A DNA stretch of 64,000 nucleotides. Source: Candidatus Latescibacterota bacterium. Its GTDB lineage: Bacteria > Latescibacterota > UBA2968. Below are positions 43,169 to 52,067 of this stretch, one piece after another. The notes beneath the pieces were generated by a model. It ran no database searches, was not told the DNA's origin, and was given only the letters and a program-made list of their open reading frames with translations. Location: contig JAJDYX010000017.1 of the NCBI GenBank assembly GCA_022824945.1, positions 62,001 to 126,000 of the forward strand. The letters are read 5' to 3'. Position numbers and translations under genes: made by a program. Every line of letters starts with the position of its first letter. Within the stretch, counting starts at the first letter, position 1.

Positions 43169-43978
43169 ATGTCGCAATCTATTCTTGAGCCAGAAGGCAC
43201 AGCGCATCTCACGCAAGCGCAGGTCGCACAATTTGTCAATGATGGATTTGTCATCGTCCCGGGTCTCGTCGATCCGGACCGCGTACACGCGGGACTAAAA
43301 GAATTAAAAAATAAAACCGGCATTGTACCAGATGAGTCAAAAACATGGCCCAAAGACAAAAATGGCATGCATGTAACTCAGGAAGGCATTGCGATTGATC
43401 GGACCCTGTGTATCTCGCCCAAACTAAAATCTATCGTGCGAGAACTCGCCGGACCAGCTATCACCAATGAGCCGGGATTAAGCCCTATATTGCGATTTCC
43501 GCAGCCGGGACCCAAACGATTTGAACCGGGTGGCGCACATATCGATGGCACGCGCCAGGGCAATGGCCTCACCGTATATCCCACCCACTTTCTCCTCCTC
43601 GTCATGGCCTATCTCACAGACACGGATGCACACGACGGCGCATTCACCGTATGGCCTGGCAGTCCGCGACAGGTATTTTCGTGGGCTTATACCAACAACA
43701 TCGACCTCGGAGAAAAGTGGCGCACAACCGGCAGCACGGGCGCGCCGGACATCCAGCTCAACGACCCAACTCCCGTCGTCGCACGGGCGGGCGACGTGGC
43801 GATATGCCATTATCTGATGGTACACGCCGCTTCCGCCAACCGGGGCGACCACGTACGCGTTGGGCTACACGGATGGCTGAAAGCAGACCCCGAATATCAA
43901 TACGTCCCAAAAACGGGTTCTCCACAACGCGACTGGACCCCGTTGGACTGGATATTGAGAACGGACAATTTACACTGA
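43169..43978 (+). CDS. Phytanoyl-CoA dioxygenase family protein
   Basis: A 269-residue PhyH protein. Iron ligands are H124-I-D126 ('PGGAHIDGTRQG') and the second His in 'LMVHAASANRGDHVRVGL', with Arg for 2-oxoglutarate. 'AFTVWPGSPRQVF' replaces the usual PGSH segment. The ATG at 43169 was chosen because 69 upstream residues in frame are not protein-like; the ribosome site is poor. It ends just before a short AAAGGAGGT-led reading frame and the outer-membrane operon. Subgroup differs from the HQD copies. Confidence 0.87.
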   Translation: MSQSILEPEGTAHLTQAQVAQFVNDGFVIVPGLVDPDRVHAGLKELKNKTGIVPDESKTWPKDKNGMHVTQEGIAIDRTLCISPKLKSIVRELAGPAITNEPGLSPILRFPQPGPKRFEPGGAHIDGTRQGNGLTVYPTHFLLLVMAYLTDTDAHDGAFTVWPGSPRQVFSWAYTNNIDLGEKWRTTGSTGAPDIQLNDPTPVVARAGDVAICHYLMVHAASANRGDHVRVGLHGWLKADPEYQYVPKTGSPQRDWTPLDWILRTDNLH

Positions 43979-44085
43979 GAAAGGAGGTCCTTATTAATGC
44001 TGAGAGTTAGTAGATTTTGAAGAAGAAAAATCGAGTCGTTGGACGGGATTATCCTCGTCAAAACCATAAACAAAGGAGTTGACAC
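43979..44085 (+). promoter_or_regulatory. Leader region of the outer-membrane operon with a tiny reading frame
   Basis: A near-perfect AAAGGAGGT (43980-43988) is followed 8 bp later by ATG and a 7-codon frame (MLRVSRF) ending in TGA at 44018-44020. Further on, GACGGGA/TCCTCGTC can form a bulged stem near 44042-44061, before the AAAGGAG of the receptor gene. It might be a leader peptide or a relic; only the ribosome-site quality supports it. Confidence 0.25.
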
Positions 44086-47000
44086 ATGAAGCGAATGTGT
44101 TTGTTGAGTATGCTCGTCCTTCTCCTGGTATCTCAAGCCTTTGCCGGTACCACGGGGAAAGTTGCTGGCGTAATAAAAGACGCCAAATCGGGAGAAGTAT
44201 TGCCCGGCGCAAACGTCGTCGTGATTGGTACCCGTCTGGGCGCAACCACAGACACCGAGGGCAACTATTTTATCCTCAATGTCCCACCCGGTATGCTGGA
44301 AGTACAGGCGTCCATGGTGGGATATACAAAGGTCACGCAGACCGACGTCCGCGTAAAAATCGACCAGACCACAAAACTCAATTTTACATTGAGTGAAGAA
44401 ACCCTCGAAGCCGCCGAGATACTGGTAATAGCCGAGCGTCCACCCGTAGAACTGGACCTCACGGCGAGCAAACAAACGATGACCACTGAGGAATTGGAAT
44501 TGAGTTGGGTCAACTCAGTCGAAGAAGCCGTAGAAATCCAATCGGGCGTGGGTGTGCGCGGATCCATACGCGGCGGCTTTGGCATCAACGCAGCCTATAT
44601 GGTCGATGGGGTTGACATGCGGGACAACTTCACCCAATCCAGCTTTGTCGTGACCAATACCTCTGCCATCCAGGAAATGGAAGTGCTCTCGGGTGGATAC
44701 AACGCGGAATACGGCCAGGCCAACGATGCGATCATCAACATCGTGACCCGGTCTGCGCGAGACCGCTGGCACTGGAATACAAAGACCCGCATGCGCCCGC
44801 GTGGGAAGTATCACTGGGGACGCAATATTTACAGCGAAGAAAATATCGAACACCAGGCAATCACCAGAGAATACTTCGAAAACAATGACATGGGGGCTTC
44901 CTGGAATGACTACTGGGCAGAACAGGGCATCACGCCTGACGCTGAGTTCAACTGGCAAAAGTACCAGGAATTCACAACGCCGCCAGAGACCATGGGAAAT
45001 TACGCGGATCTGGATCAGTGGGAAGGAGAAGGTTCTCTTTTTGGTCCCATCAGTTCAAATATAGATCTGCTATTGAGCGGCAAGTACCTCAGAGGCGTAA
45101 CCCGATGGCCGTCCATCTTGAATCACAGCCCCGAATGGAACTTCATTTCCAAGCTCAATTACCAAATAGCAGACAAAACCAGACTCACGTTGTCCTATAC
45201 GCATCAGGGAACGGATAATAGCGGCTATCCAAGAATGAGCTATCTATCCACAGATGATATTGGACACAATACGGGCAACCACAAAACAGGGGAAATCAAA
45301 ACACCCTACGATACCCAGAAGTGGTCTGCAAATTCTTCCAATGTGCTGCACGGAGGCAATATTTATCCGCGTCCTCCGCAGTACATTCGCACCAACACGT
45401 TGATGTCCAGGCTGACGCACATTTTCAGCCCCAGGACATTTATGGAATTCCGCGTTCAGTACCACCAGGTTCGGTACGACATGCACTACGAAGGTCTCTA
45501 TGACTATACCTTCGAAGACCTTTTGAACCGAAGTACCGTGCCATTAGAACCCGTGTGGTTCCCCACCAGTCCAATAAGCACGGTGGTTGGCCGCAGATTT
45601 CAGCCGGTGGATTTAGCCAGACTTCATTCCTTCAACTGGAAAACCACTGTCAAGATGGATTTCTCCAGCCAGGTCAATGAACACAATTTGTTCAAAGCGG
45701 GATTTTCTTACGAGCCGCAGTACATAGACGAATGGCATGCTGGGGAATTCGGTGCCGCTTCCACACCGTTCAACAAAGTGCCATATCGAGACTATTATCC
45801 GTGGGATTTCAACGCGTACTTACAGGACCAGATCGAAGCTGAAGGCATGATCGTAAATCTGGGCTTGCGCCTGGACATGTTCAGTGCCAACAAGATGGTG
45901 AATTACACCATGTGGGATCCCTATGCATTGGCAAAGGACACAGATGGCAACATCGCGGGCGGACTTCTGTCCTTTGACCCGGACGGTCCGTACGCCGTCA
46001 AGGCACCGACGCAGATCGCGCTGTCACCCCGCGTGGGCATTGCACATCCGATTACAGCCAGCACTGTGTTGCACTTTATGTACGGGCACTTCAACCAGCG
46101 CCCGGGTTGGACAAATATCGCTGGCAACAAAACGATCTGGAACCGCGGCGCACCCGTCACCGGACACCGACTTCCCCCAACTTATGACCACAATCCAGAG
46201 GAAGACTACAATTATCTCCACTGGTACGGCAAGGGGGGCAATCCGGCGATCGAATACGAGAAGATGATTCAATACGAAGTGGGCTTTGATCAAGACATCG
46301 CTGGCGCGCTCGGTCTGGATGTGACCATGTATTACAAGGACGCCAAAGACCTGACAAAGCGCGGCTACCAGTTGGGAAGGGAAAATAATTACGGCGCGGG
46401 CCAATCCCTGCAGGTGAACCTGTTTATGGATCCGGTCAACCCACAAAAACAGACGCCTCAAGCAGACTTTACGAATCGGGGTGCCTGGGCATTGCAGGGC
46501 GCACGCCTGGATGCGCGAGGCCTGGAAATAGAATTGAGCACCAAACGCTGGCCCCATGCGCAGTTCCAGTTCAAGTACGACCTGTCCTATTCCAGCACAG
46601 GTGCTTATGGTCCCACGAGCCTCTATATTCCCATTCCGCAACCAGACGGTTCGATCAAGCAACTCGGACGGGATAGCTATTACGGCGCTGGCGAGAACAA
46701 TCTCGAATTGTGGAACCCTCACAACACATTCAAACTCAATGCATTGCTCAGCACGCCCAACAACTTCGGTCCCGTGATGGGCAATTTCAAACCCCTGAGC
46801 AACTGGTACCTGAATTTGCACTATACCTACGCTTCGCCAGAGCGATTCACCTACCATGCTCCGGGTGACCTCAGCACCGAGCCATTGAACCGGTCGTGGG
46901 AACCCTATCACCGCACCAATGCGCGTCTCTCGAAGCGATTCGGACTGCTGGGGGGCATAAGAGGCGAATTTGCCATGGACATACGCAATTTGTTCAACAA

Positions 47001-47196
47001 CAAAATATTGCGGCTGTTCACCGGGCAGGACCTGTTCAATTACATGGAAAATGATGGACAGTTGCCCGTGGTAAAAGCCACGTACCGCAATCCGGACGGA
47101 TCTCCGGCAGAACACGTCGAACCCGACCAGTGGTTGGTCTATAGACCGGACTTGCAGCCACGGGAGATGTTCTTCTCGTTTTCACTTGAATACTGA
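44086..47196 (+). CDS. TonB-dependent outer-membrane receptor
   Basis: A 1036-residue receptor. A signal peptide (1-20, ending 'VSQAFA') is followed by a carboxypeptidase regulatory-like domain (~24-110, 'GKVAGVIKDAKSGEVLPGAN'), a plug domain ('RGSIRGGFGINAAYMVDGVD') and a long beta-barrel with alternating aromatic strands. It ends in Phe-Ser-Leu-Glu-Tyr, an aromatic C-terminus as expected for barrel insertion. No standard TonB box is clear. SusC-like receptors bring in oligosaccharides or siderophores; there is no SusD partner here. AAAGGAG precedes the ATG. First of a three-gene unit with the secreted protein and PorV-like protein. Confidence 0.93.
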   Translation: MKRMCLLSMLVLLLVSQAFAGTTGKVAGVIKDAKSGEVLPGANVVVIGTRLGATTDTEGNYFILNVPPGMLEVQASMVGYTKVTQTDVRVKIDQTTKLNFTLSEETLEAAEILVIAERPPVELDLTASKQTMTTEELELSWVNSVEEAVEIQSGVGVRGSIRGGFGINAAYMVDGVDMRDNFTQSSFVVTNTSAIQEMEVLSGGYNAEYGQANDAIINIVTRSARDRWHWNTKTRMRPRGKYHWGRNIYSEENIEHQAITREYFENNDMGASWNDYWAEQGITPDAEFNWQKYQEFTTPPETMGNYADLDQWEGEGSLFGPISSNIDLLLSGKYLRGVTRWPSILNHSPEWNFISKLNYQIADKTRLTLSYTHQGTDNSGYPRMSYLSTDDIGHNTGNHKTGEIKTPYDTQKWSANSSNVLHGGNIYPRPPQYIRTNTLMSRLTHIFSPRTFMEFRVQYHQVRYDMHYEGLYDYTFEDLLNRSTVPLEPVWFPTSPISTVVGRRFQPVDLARLHSFNWKTTVKMDFSSQVNEHNLFKAGFSYEPQYIDEWHAGEFGAASTPFNKVPYRDYYPWDFNAYLQDQIEAEGMIVNLGLRLDMFSANKMVNYTMWDPYALAKDTDGNIAGGLLSFDPDGPYAVKAPTQIALSPRVGIAHPITASTVLHFMYGHFNQRPGWTNIAGNKTIWNRGAPVTGHRLPPTYDHNPEEDYNYLHWYGKGGNPAIEYEKMIQYEVGFDQDIAGALGLDVTMYYKDAKDLTKRGYQLGRENNYGAGQSLQVNLFMDPVNPQKQTPQADFTNRGAWALQGARLDARGLEIELSTKRWPHAQFQFKYDLSYSSTGAYGPTSLYIPIPQPDGSIKQLGRDSYYGAGENNLELWNPHNTFKLNALLSTPNNFGPVMGNFKPLSNWYLNLHYTYASPERFTYHAPGDLSTEPLNRSWEPYHRTNARLSKRFGLLGGIRGEFAMDIRNLFNNKILRLFTGQDLFNYMENDGQLPVVKATYRNPDGSPAEHVEPDQWLVYRPDLQPREMFFSFSLEY

Positions 47197-47209
47197 TTAA
47201 AGGACCAGG

Positions 47210-47243
47210 CGTCTGGTATCGGTGCGAATACCGATGCCAGACG
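47210..47243 (+). promoter_or_regulatory. Long intercistronic hairpin
   Basis: CGTCTGG and CCAGACG enclose ATCGGT and ACCGAT, with a single T/G mismatch and a GCGAAT loop. No T-run follows. Placed between the receptor and the next gene, it may protect the upstream message or partly block read-through. Confidence 0.5.
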
Positions 47244-47276
47244 ACCTGTTCACGCTAATTTCCAAAGGAGTTACAG

Positions 47277-49358
47277 ATGAAAGCAAAACACCTCCTGCTC
47301 CGGGTGCTCGCTCTGTTTCTGATCCTGCCGGGGATCGGTAATGCCCAATTGCCTACGGAGTCAGTACCCGAAAGTCAGCTTGTGTCCAATACTTCCTACT
47401 CGCTTACCATAGGACGGTTGTGGTGGGGCACGAGTTGCGCAGCCAACTATGCAGAAACCTATATTCCCAATGTGATTTCCTATCCGGGATTTTACCAGGC
47501 CCTGGATCACATGGACATGATCGCACCCTTTATCATGTTCGATAACCAGGGGGTCAGCGCTTATATCAACCTGGAAGAGCGCAACATCGTCTCCTACGGC
47601 GGCGCAATCGTACCCTTTGAACTCCACAACAACTACAATTTTGCCGGAGATGGCGGGATTGACGAAGCCGAGCAATGGGGACAGGGCGTTTTTCAAACAT
47701 TCAAGATGCAACTGAGCGCGCCAGACCAGCCCCAGGGCGCAGTGCTGATCACCACCAAGTCCAGAGCCTGGAGCGTCCCCAAATACGACGATTTTGTCAT
47801 TCACCACGTCAAAATGAAAAATGTGGATGACGTGCCATTCACAAACTTCTACTACAACATGCCCGCGCAGGTGCGCTATGGCGTGCGCGATGCGGGCGGC
47901 AGCAATTACAAGTTCTCAAACGACATGGAATACATCTGGGATCCGGAACGAGAAATTTTCATGTTTTACGACGACGTGCAATGGCTGAGAGGAGAGGCCG
48001 CGCCCCTGGGGTTCGATGTCTTCCAGTCACCGGGAGATGTGACCGGCGATGCGGGCGACCCGGGCAATATCACCGAATCCGGGTCTCTGGACCGCAGACT
48101 CTACGAGCCTGAAGTACGAGGCTGGGGCATTGTGAACCTGACGTTTAATGGCATGCCCACGCCCGAAAAAGTCCATTACAACATCTTAGCTGCCACACAG
48201 GTCGGCGGAAATGCCTGGCTACAAGGTAGTCTAAGCGACGCTTCTGTGCCCGCACACGAATGGGGACAACTGCGCGGTGGATCAAATCTGACCCGTCGCA
48301 TCACAGCACTTTCCCACGATCAGGAGCGCGCAAGCTGGCGCGACCTCTGGAACGATCCAAGTCGCCCCAAAGACGGCTCCGTAGATGGTAGCCTGTTCGA
48401 GCGATCGCCCATGCTGTATTCCTACATCGGGCCTTTTGACATGCAGCCTGGCGATGAAATCGAGTTTGTGGCGATCTATTGCTTTGGCGAAATGGACCGC
48501 AACATCACGCAGTTGGGCGGTTTGCAAGCCACGCAGAATTTTCAGCAAGAAGGCATCAAAGCAATGCAAGAGAACTACGATGCGGCTCTGGAACTGATCG
48601 CTAACAACTACAGGTTGCCTGCCGATCAGTATCCGCCCCCAATCGTGGGTTCACAACCCTTTGTGAACGACGACTATCCCAAGTTGGAAGTTCAGCAATT
48701 TGCCGATGCCGAGGCGGGAACACAGGGCTTTGACCTCACCTGGCGGGCCATACCGGATAATTACCGCGATCCAGGCACTGGAGAAGACGACTTTGCTGGA
48801 TACAGGGTTTATCGCTCCGAGATACATATCACGGGACCCTGGGTACTCGTAGATGATATTTCGCGGTCCGAAGCCGAAGCATTCCGCAGCGGAGACAATA
48901 TCGTGTACCGATCTGAAGCGCAGCCGGGGATTCCCTACCGATACGCTGTCAGTTCCTACGATACGCACGGCCTGGAAAGCGGCCTGACGGCGTACAGCTT
49001 TTTTGCAGAGGAGGCTCCCAGAGCACCCAGCAATGATATGGCGAAGATCCGCGTGGTCCCCAATCCCTTCCGGCAGCGCAGCGGATTCCTGGATCCGACG
49101 CAGAACAACCGCCTCGCTTTTGTGAATATCCCGGCCAAATGTACGATCCGGATTTACACGCTCGCGGGTGATCTGGTAAAAATTATTGAACACGACGCTT
49201 TTGGCGAAACCACCTGGGGCAGCGAATCCGCTGGCAATTATCTCCAGACAGACTTTTCCGAAAGCCCGGCAGCCGGACTTTACATCTATCACGTAACCTC
49301 TCACGTACCGGGACAAGAAGGCCAGTCTCATGTTGGGAAATTCATGATCATTCGATAA
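47277..49358 (+). CDS. Secreted protein with T9SS/FlgD-like C-terminal domain
   Basis: A 693-residue protein with a signal peptide (1-22, ending 'GIGNA'). The central ~480 residues are a beta-rich extracellular region I cannot place in a family. Around 500-590 lies a fibronectin-like segment ('FDLTWRAIPDNY', 'YRYAVSSYDTHGLESGLTAY'). The last ~85 residues ('IRVVPNPFRQRSGF', 'CTIRIYTLAGDLVKIIEHDA', 'AAGLYIYHVTS', 'GKFMIIR') are a FlgD-Ig/type IX secretion sorting-like domain. With a PorV-like gene next, secretion to the surface through a type IX-like route is plausible. AAAGGAG precedes the ATG. Confidence 0.8.
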   Translation: MKAKHLLLRVLALFLILPGIGNAQLPTESVPESQLVSNTSYSLTIGRLWWGTSCAANYAETYIPNVISYPGFYQALDHMDMIAPFIMFDNQGVSAYINLEERNIVSYGGAIVPFELHNNYNFAGDGGIDEAEQWGQGVFQTFKMQLSAPDQPQGAVLITTKSRAWSVPKYDDFVIHHVKMKNVDDVPFTNFYYNMPAQVRYGVRDAGGSNYKFSNDMEYIWDPEREIFMFYDDVQWLRGEAAPLGFDVFQSPGDVTGDAGDPGNITESGSLDRRLYEPEVRGWGIVNLTFNGMPTPEKVHYNILAATQVGGNAWLQGSLSDASVPAHEWGQLRGGSNLTRRITALSHDQERASWRDLWNDPSRPKDGSVDGSLFERSPMLYSYIGPFDMQPGDEIEFVAIYCFGEMDRNITQLGGLQATQNFQQEGIKAMQENYDAALELIANNYRLPADQYPPPIVGSQPFVNDDYPKLEVQQFADAEAGTQGFDLTWRAIPDNYRDPGTGEDDFAGYRVYRSEIHITGPWVLVDDISRSEAEAFRSGDNIVYRSEAQPGIPYRYAVSSYDTHGLESGLTAYSFFAEEAPRAPSNDMAKIRVVPNPFRQRSGFLDPTQNNRLAFVNIPAKCTIRIYTLAGDLVKIIEHDAFGETTWGSESAGNYLQTDFSESPAAGLYIYHVTSHVPGQEGQSHVGKFMIIR

Positions 49359-49370
49359 GCGGAGGATACA

Positions 49371-50444
49371 ATGAAGCGTTTTACATTTAACTGGACAATG
49401 GCCCCGATCCTTTTGCTCGTGCTGGGATTTGCAAGTGAGGGGTTCGCACAGCGGCGGTTCGAGGCCCAGGTGGAATCGGGCATTGCGCCCCTGCCCTATA
49501 GCCGCGTGGGACGGTCGGGCTGGCAATTTGCCAAACTGCCCACCTCGGCACGCATGGCCAGCCTGGGTGGTATTTCAACAGTGATGAGCAAGGCAGATGC
49601 CAACGGTGCATTGACCAATCCAGCTACAATCTCAGATGTGGAAAACATCAGCCTTTCGGGCAGCAGCATGAACTGGATTGCCGACATCACCTATTATTCC
49701 GGCGCTGTGGTCAAGAATTTTGACCAGTGGGGCGTTTTTGGTCTCAGCATCAGTTCCCTCGATTACGGAGAAATGGAGCGCACCATAAACGAGGAACAAT
49801 TTGGTCCCGATGGCGAAACCCTGGGCCGCACCCAGCCCGTCATAGACGGCCTGGGCACGTTTTCAGGCGGTGACCTCGCCGTGGGCATCAATTACTCCCG
49901 ACGCATCACAGACCGATTGCAGATAGGCGGCACCGCGAAATATTTTCAGGAAACCCTCGACGATGCCACCACCGGCAACTGGGCCATTGATATCGGCACG
50001 TACTATCACACCGGCATCAAAAGCTTACGGCTTGCAATGCTCGGGCAAAATTTTGGCCCCGATACCGAGTTCACCCAATACGACGAACAGATCCAAATAC
50101 CCCCATCGCAAGTGCGAATGCCCATGGTATTCAAACTCGGTGCGGCTATTGATCTGGTCGAACAGTCAGAGGATCAGCCCCATCTCCTCACGGTGGCAAC
50201 CGAGTTTACGCATCCCAATGACGGCGATGAAAAATTGCATGTGGGCGCCGAATACGGGTTGCGAAACCTGGCCTATGTTCGCGGCGGGTACCGCTTCAAT
50301 TACGACGAAGAGGGCCTCACCGCTGGCGGGGGCCTCAATCTGAAGCGCGATCAATACGGGATCAGCGTGGATTACGCCTATATGGAATTTGGCCGTCTGG
50401 GTTCAGTACATGTCGTGACGGTCGGATTTGACTTTGGGAACTAA
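49371..50444 (+). CDS. PorV/PorQ-like outer-membrane protein
   Basis: A 357-residue barrel protein with a signal peptide (1-27, ending 'SEGFA'). 'SARMASLGGISTVMSKADAN' then 'GALTNPATISD' is the PorV/PorQ (UPF0164) hallmark, like 'ARxxAMGGA.....da.a...NPA'. The rest is amphipathic beta strands ending 'VTVGFDFGN'. PorV-type proteins carry type IX cargo to the cell surface, and the upstream gene encodes a candidate cargo. GGAGG lies before the ATG, 12 bp from the previous stop. A terminator follows at 50605. Confidence 0.88.
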   Translation: MKRFTFNWTMAPILLLVLGFASEGFAQRRFEAQVESGIAPLPYSRVGRSGWQFAKLPTSARMASLGGISTVMSKADANGALTNPATISDVENISLSGSSMNWIADITYYSGAVVKNFDQWGVFGLSISSLDYGEMERTINEEQFGPDGETLGRTQPVIDGLGTFSGGDLAVGINYSRRITDRLQIGGTAKYFQETLDDATTGNWAIDIGTYYHTGIKSLRLAMLGQNFGPDTEFTQYDEQIQIPPSQVRMPMVFKLGAAIDLVEQSEDQPHLLTVATEFTHPNDGDEKLHVGAEYGLRNLAYVRGGYRFNYDEEGLTAGGGLNLKRDQYGISVDYAYMEFGRLGSVHVVTVGFDFGN

Positions 50445-50452
50445 CGATGGGA

Positions 50453-50584
50453 AGGTATCCGCAGATGGACGCAGATCAAGGCGGATGAAAGGCGAAAAGC
50501 AAAACCTTTCTGGATTGCGGCTAAAAACACGCCGCAATGACGCCTGCCTCGCCCCTACATTCGTGTTCATCCGTGTTTATCTGT
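50453..50584. repeat. Composite repeat: family D arms around palindrome A copy 8
   Basis: CCGCAGATGGACGCAGAT (from 50456) on the left and CATCCGTGTTTATCTGTGG (50567-50585) on the right are inverted family D tracts. Between them is TGGATTGCGGCT...GCCGCAATGACG (50511-50542), T:A type. The whole looks like one composite palindromic unit. Confidence 0.65.
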
Positions 50585-50604
50585 GGTTGCTTTTGTTTTC
50601 ACAC

Positions 50605-50648
50605 AGGCGCCTGACGGAGTACACTCATCCGTCGGCGCCTATTTTTTA
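50605..50648 (+). terminator. Strong terminator, just upstream of the next gene's start
   Basis: AGGCGCC-T-GACGGA and TCCGTC-GGCGCCT form a 13-bp stem with one bulged T around a 9-base loop, followed by ATTTTTT. It ends the outer-membrane unit but also lies only ~20 bp before the next ATG (50670). Confidence 0.88.
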
Positions 50649-50669
50649 TCAAAAAATTTCGAGAGAACG

Positions 50670-52052
50670 ATGAACACAACAAATTTTGAACTGGACGAAT
50701 ACGGTGGATGGACGGGTATTCAGGGTGAAAAAACCGGCTTTTTTCATCTGGAAGAAATCAATGGTCGAAACTGGTTTATAACGCCGCAGGGCAACGTCTT
50801 TTTTCCTGTAGCGCTCAGCCATCTGCTGTCGGGAGAAAGCGATGTAGCCTGCGAGAATGTTTACGGGAGCGACAGGGAAGCATGGGTACGTGGCTCGCTC
50901 GCCAATGCCCGCGCAATGGGCTTTAACTGCGCCCTGGGCGGTGCCACAAGCCCGGAACGCAACCTGAACGGATTTGTCGATATAGAAGAGTCAGAAGCAA
51001 TATTTCGAGAGGCGCATTTCCCCTTTGCGGTTGGCGTAATCTTGCTAAAACATCCCTGGGAATTTGTCGAAGGAGAAACACTCCCGGATATTTTTGATCC
51101 CGCGTTTGAACAACTGATCGAATCCAGAGCCGAAGCGGCTTGTCCAGCCGCTGCAGATGACCCGCTCGTAATGGGCTATTATTATGGCTTCGGTGCATTT
51201 AACCATTCAGAACACTGGGTAAACCACCACCTGTCTCTACCGCCAGACAGCCCTGGACGAAATGCCCTCATTGACCTGCTCGCGCAACGGTATGACAACG
51301 ACGTTCAAAAATTCAACCGGATATACGGCATTTCTTTGAGCCAGATTGCCGACCTGAAACAAACCGAAATACTGGTTTACGACCAGGCCTTCGAGAATCG
51401 CAATTATCCGGCAATACGAAAAACACTAAATCCACGGCAATTGGATGATTTCGAAGCCATCCTCTCCCACATGTGTGTCACACTCTACAAAATTGCCCAT
51501 ACCGCCATTCGGCGGTGGGACAGCAACCATCTCATCTTTGGCTCCTTTATCAAAGAATGGGCTTTGACCGGAGAATCGTGGAAAGCAGCGGCACCCTACA
51601 TCGACATGATCGCACCCCAACATGTTAACCGCAAAATTTCAGTCAATGAACTGGCCGATACCGCAGGATTGCCCATCCTCATGTCGGATGACTACTTCGG
51701 ATTCCACTACCCCGGCGAAAAAGGCAAGCGTCACGCTGGTGTATCATCTCACGACGCACGCGGTGAAATATACCGGGCAAGCCTGATGAGACATTATAAA
51801 GACCCTCAGGTTCTGGGCGTCACATATTGCGCCTGTATGTACGATCAGGGCGGCGACACACTCGCAAAGAACAACCAGAATGGCTATTACGACCTGCAGG
51901 GGAACCCGCGCGAAAACCTGATCCAGGCAGTAACCGACATCAACCGGGCTGTCTATACACACACCCCACACCCAGGCACAGCCGGAGAACTTCGCGCATT
52001 GAAACAGACACTCTTTGAAACCTGGGACAAATACCAGCGCGGGGACTGGTAG
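50670..52052 (+). CDS. Glycoside hydrolase-like (agarase-type) protein
   Basis: A 460-residue protein with an N-terminal 'TGFFHLEEINGRNWFITPQG' then 'NVFFPVALSHL', the pattern seen at the start of agarase-like TIM-barrel glycosidases, followed by a helical barrel domain ('DDPLVMGYYYGFGAFNHSEH', 'SNHLIFGSFIKEW', 'LPILMSDDYFGFHYPG'). I cannot fix the catalytic acids by eye. No signal peptide, so it would act on oligosaccharides taken up into the cell. The ATG at 50670 follows a weak GAGAGAA site directly after a terminator. The large membrane protein starts 16 bp after its stop. Confidence 0.72.
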   Translation: MNTTNFELDEYGGWTGIQGEKTGFFHLEEINGRNWFITPQGNVFFPVALSHLLSGESDVACENVYGSDREAWVRGSLANARAMGFNCALGGATSPERNLNGFVDIEESEAIFREAHFPFAVGVILLKHPWEFVEGETLPDIFDPAFEQLIESRAEAACPAAADDPLVMGYYYGFGAFNHSEHWVNHHLSLPPDSPGRNALIDLLAQRYDNDVQKFNRIYGISLSQIADLKQTEILVYDQAFENRNYPAIRKTLNPRQLDDFEAILSHMCVTLYKIAHTAIRRWDSNHLIFGSFIKEWALTGESWKAAAPYIDMIAPQHVNRKISVNELADTAGLPILMSDDYFGFHYPGEKGKRHAGVSSHDARGEIYRASLMRHYKDPQVLGVTYCACMYDQGGDTLAKNNQNGYYDLQGNPRENLIQAVTDINRAVYTHTPHPGTAGELRALKQTLFETWDKYQRGDW

Positions 52053-52067
52053 ATCCCTTATTAATTC

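Noticed and set aside
3161..50542. The regular palindromes as a CRISPR array
   Set aside because: Copies are scattered over 47 kb, without uniform spacers or cas genes.
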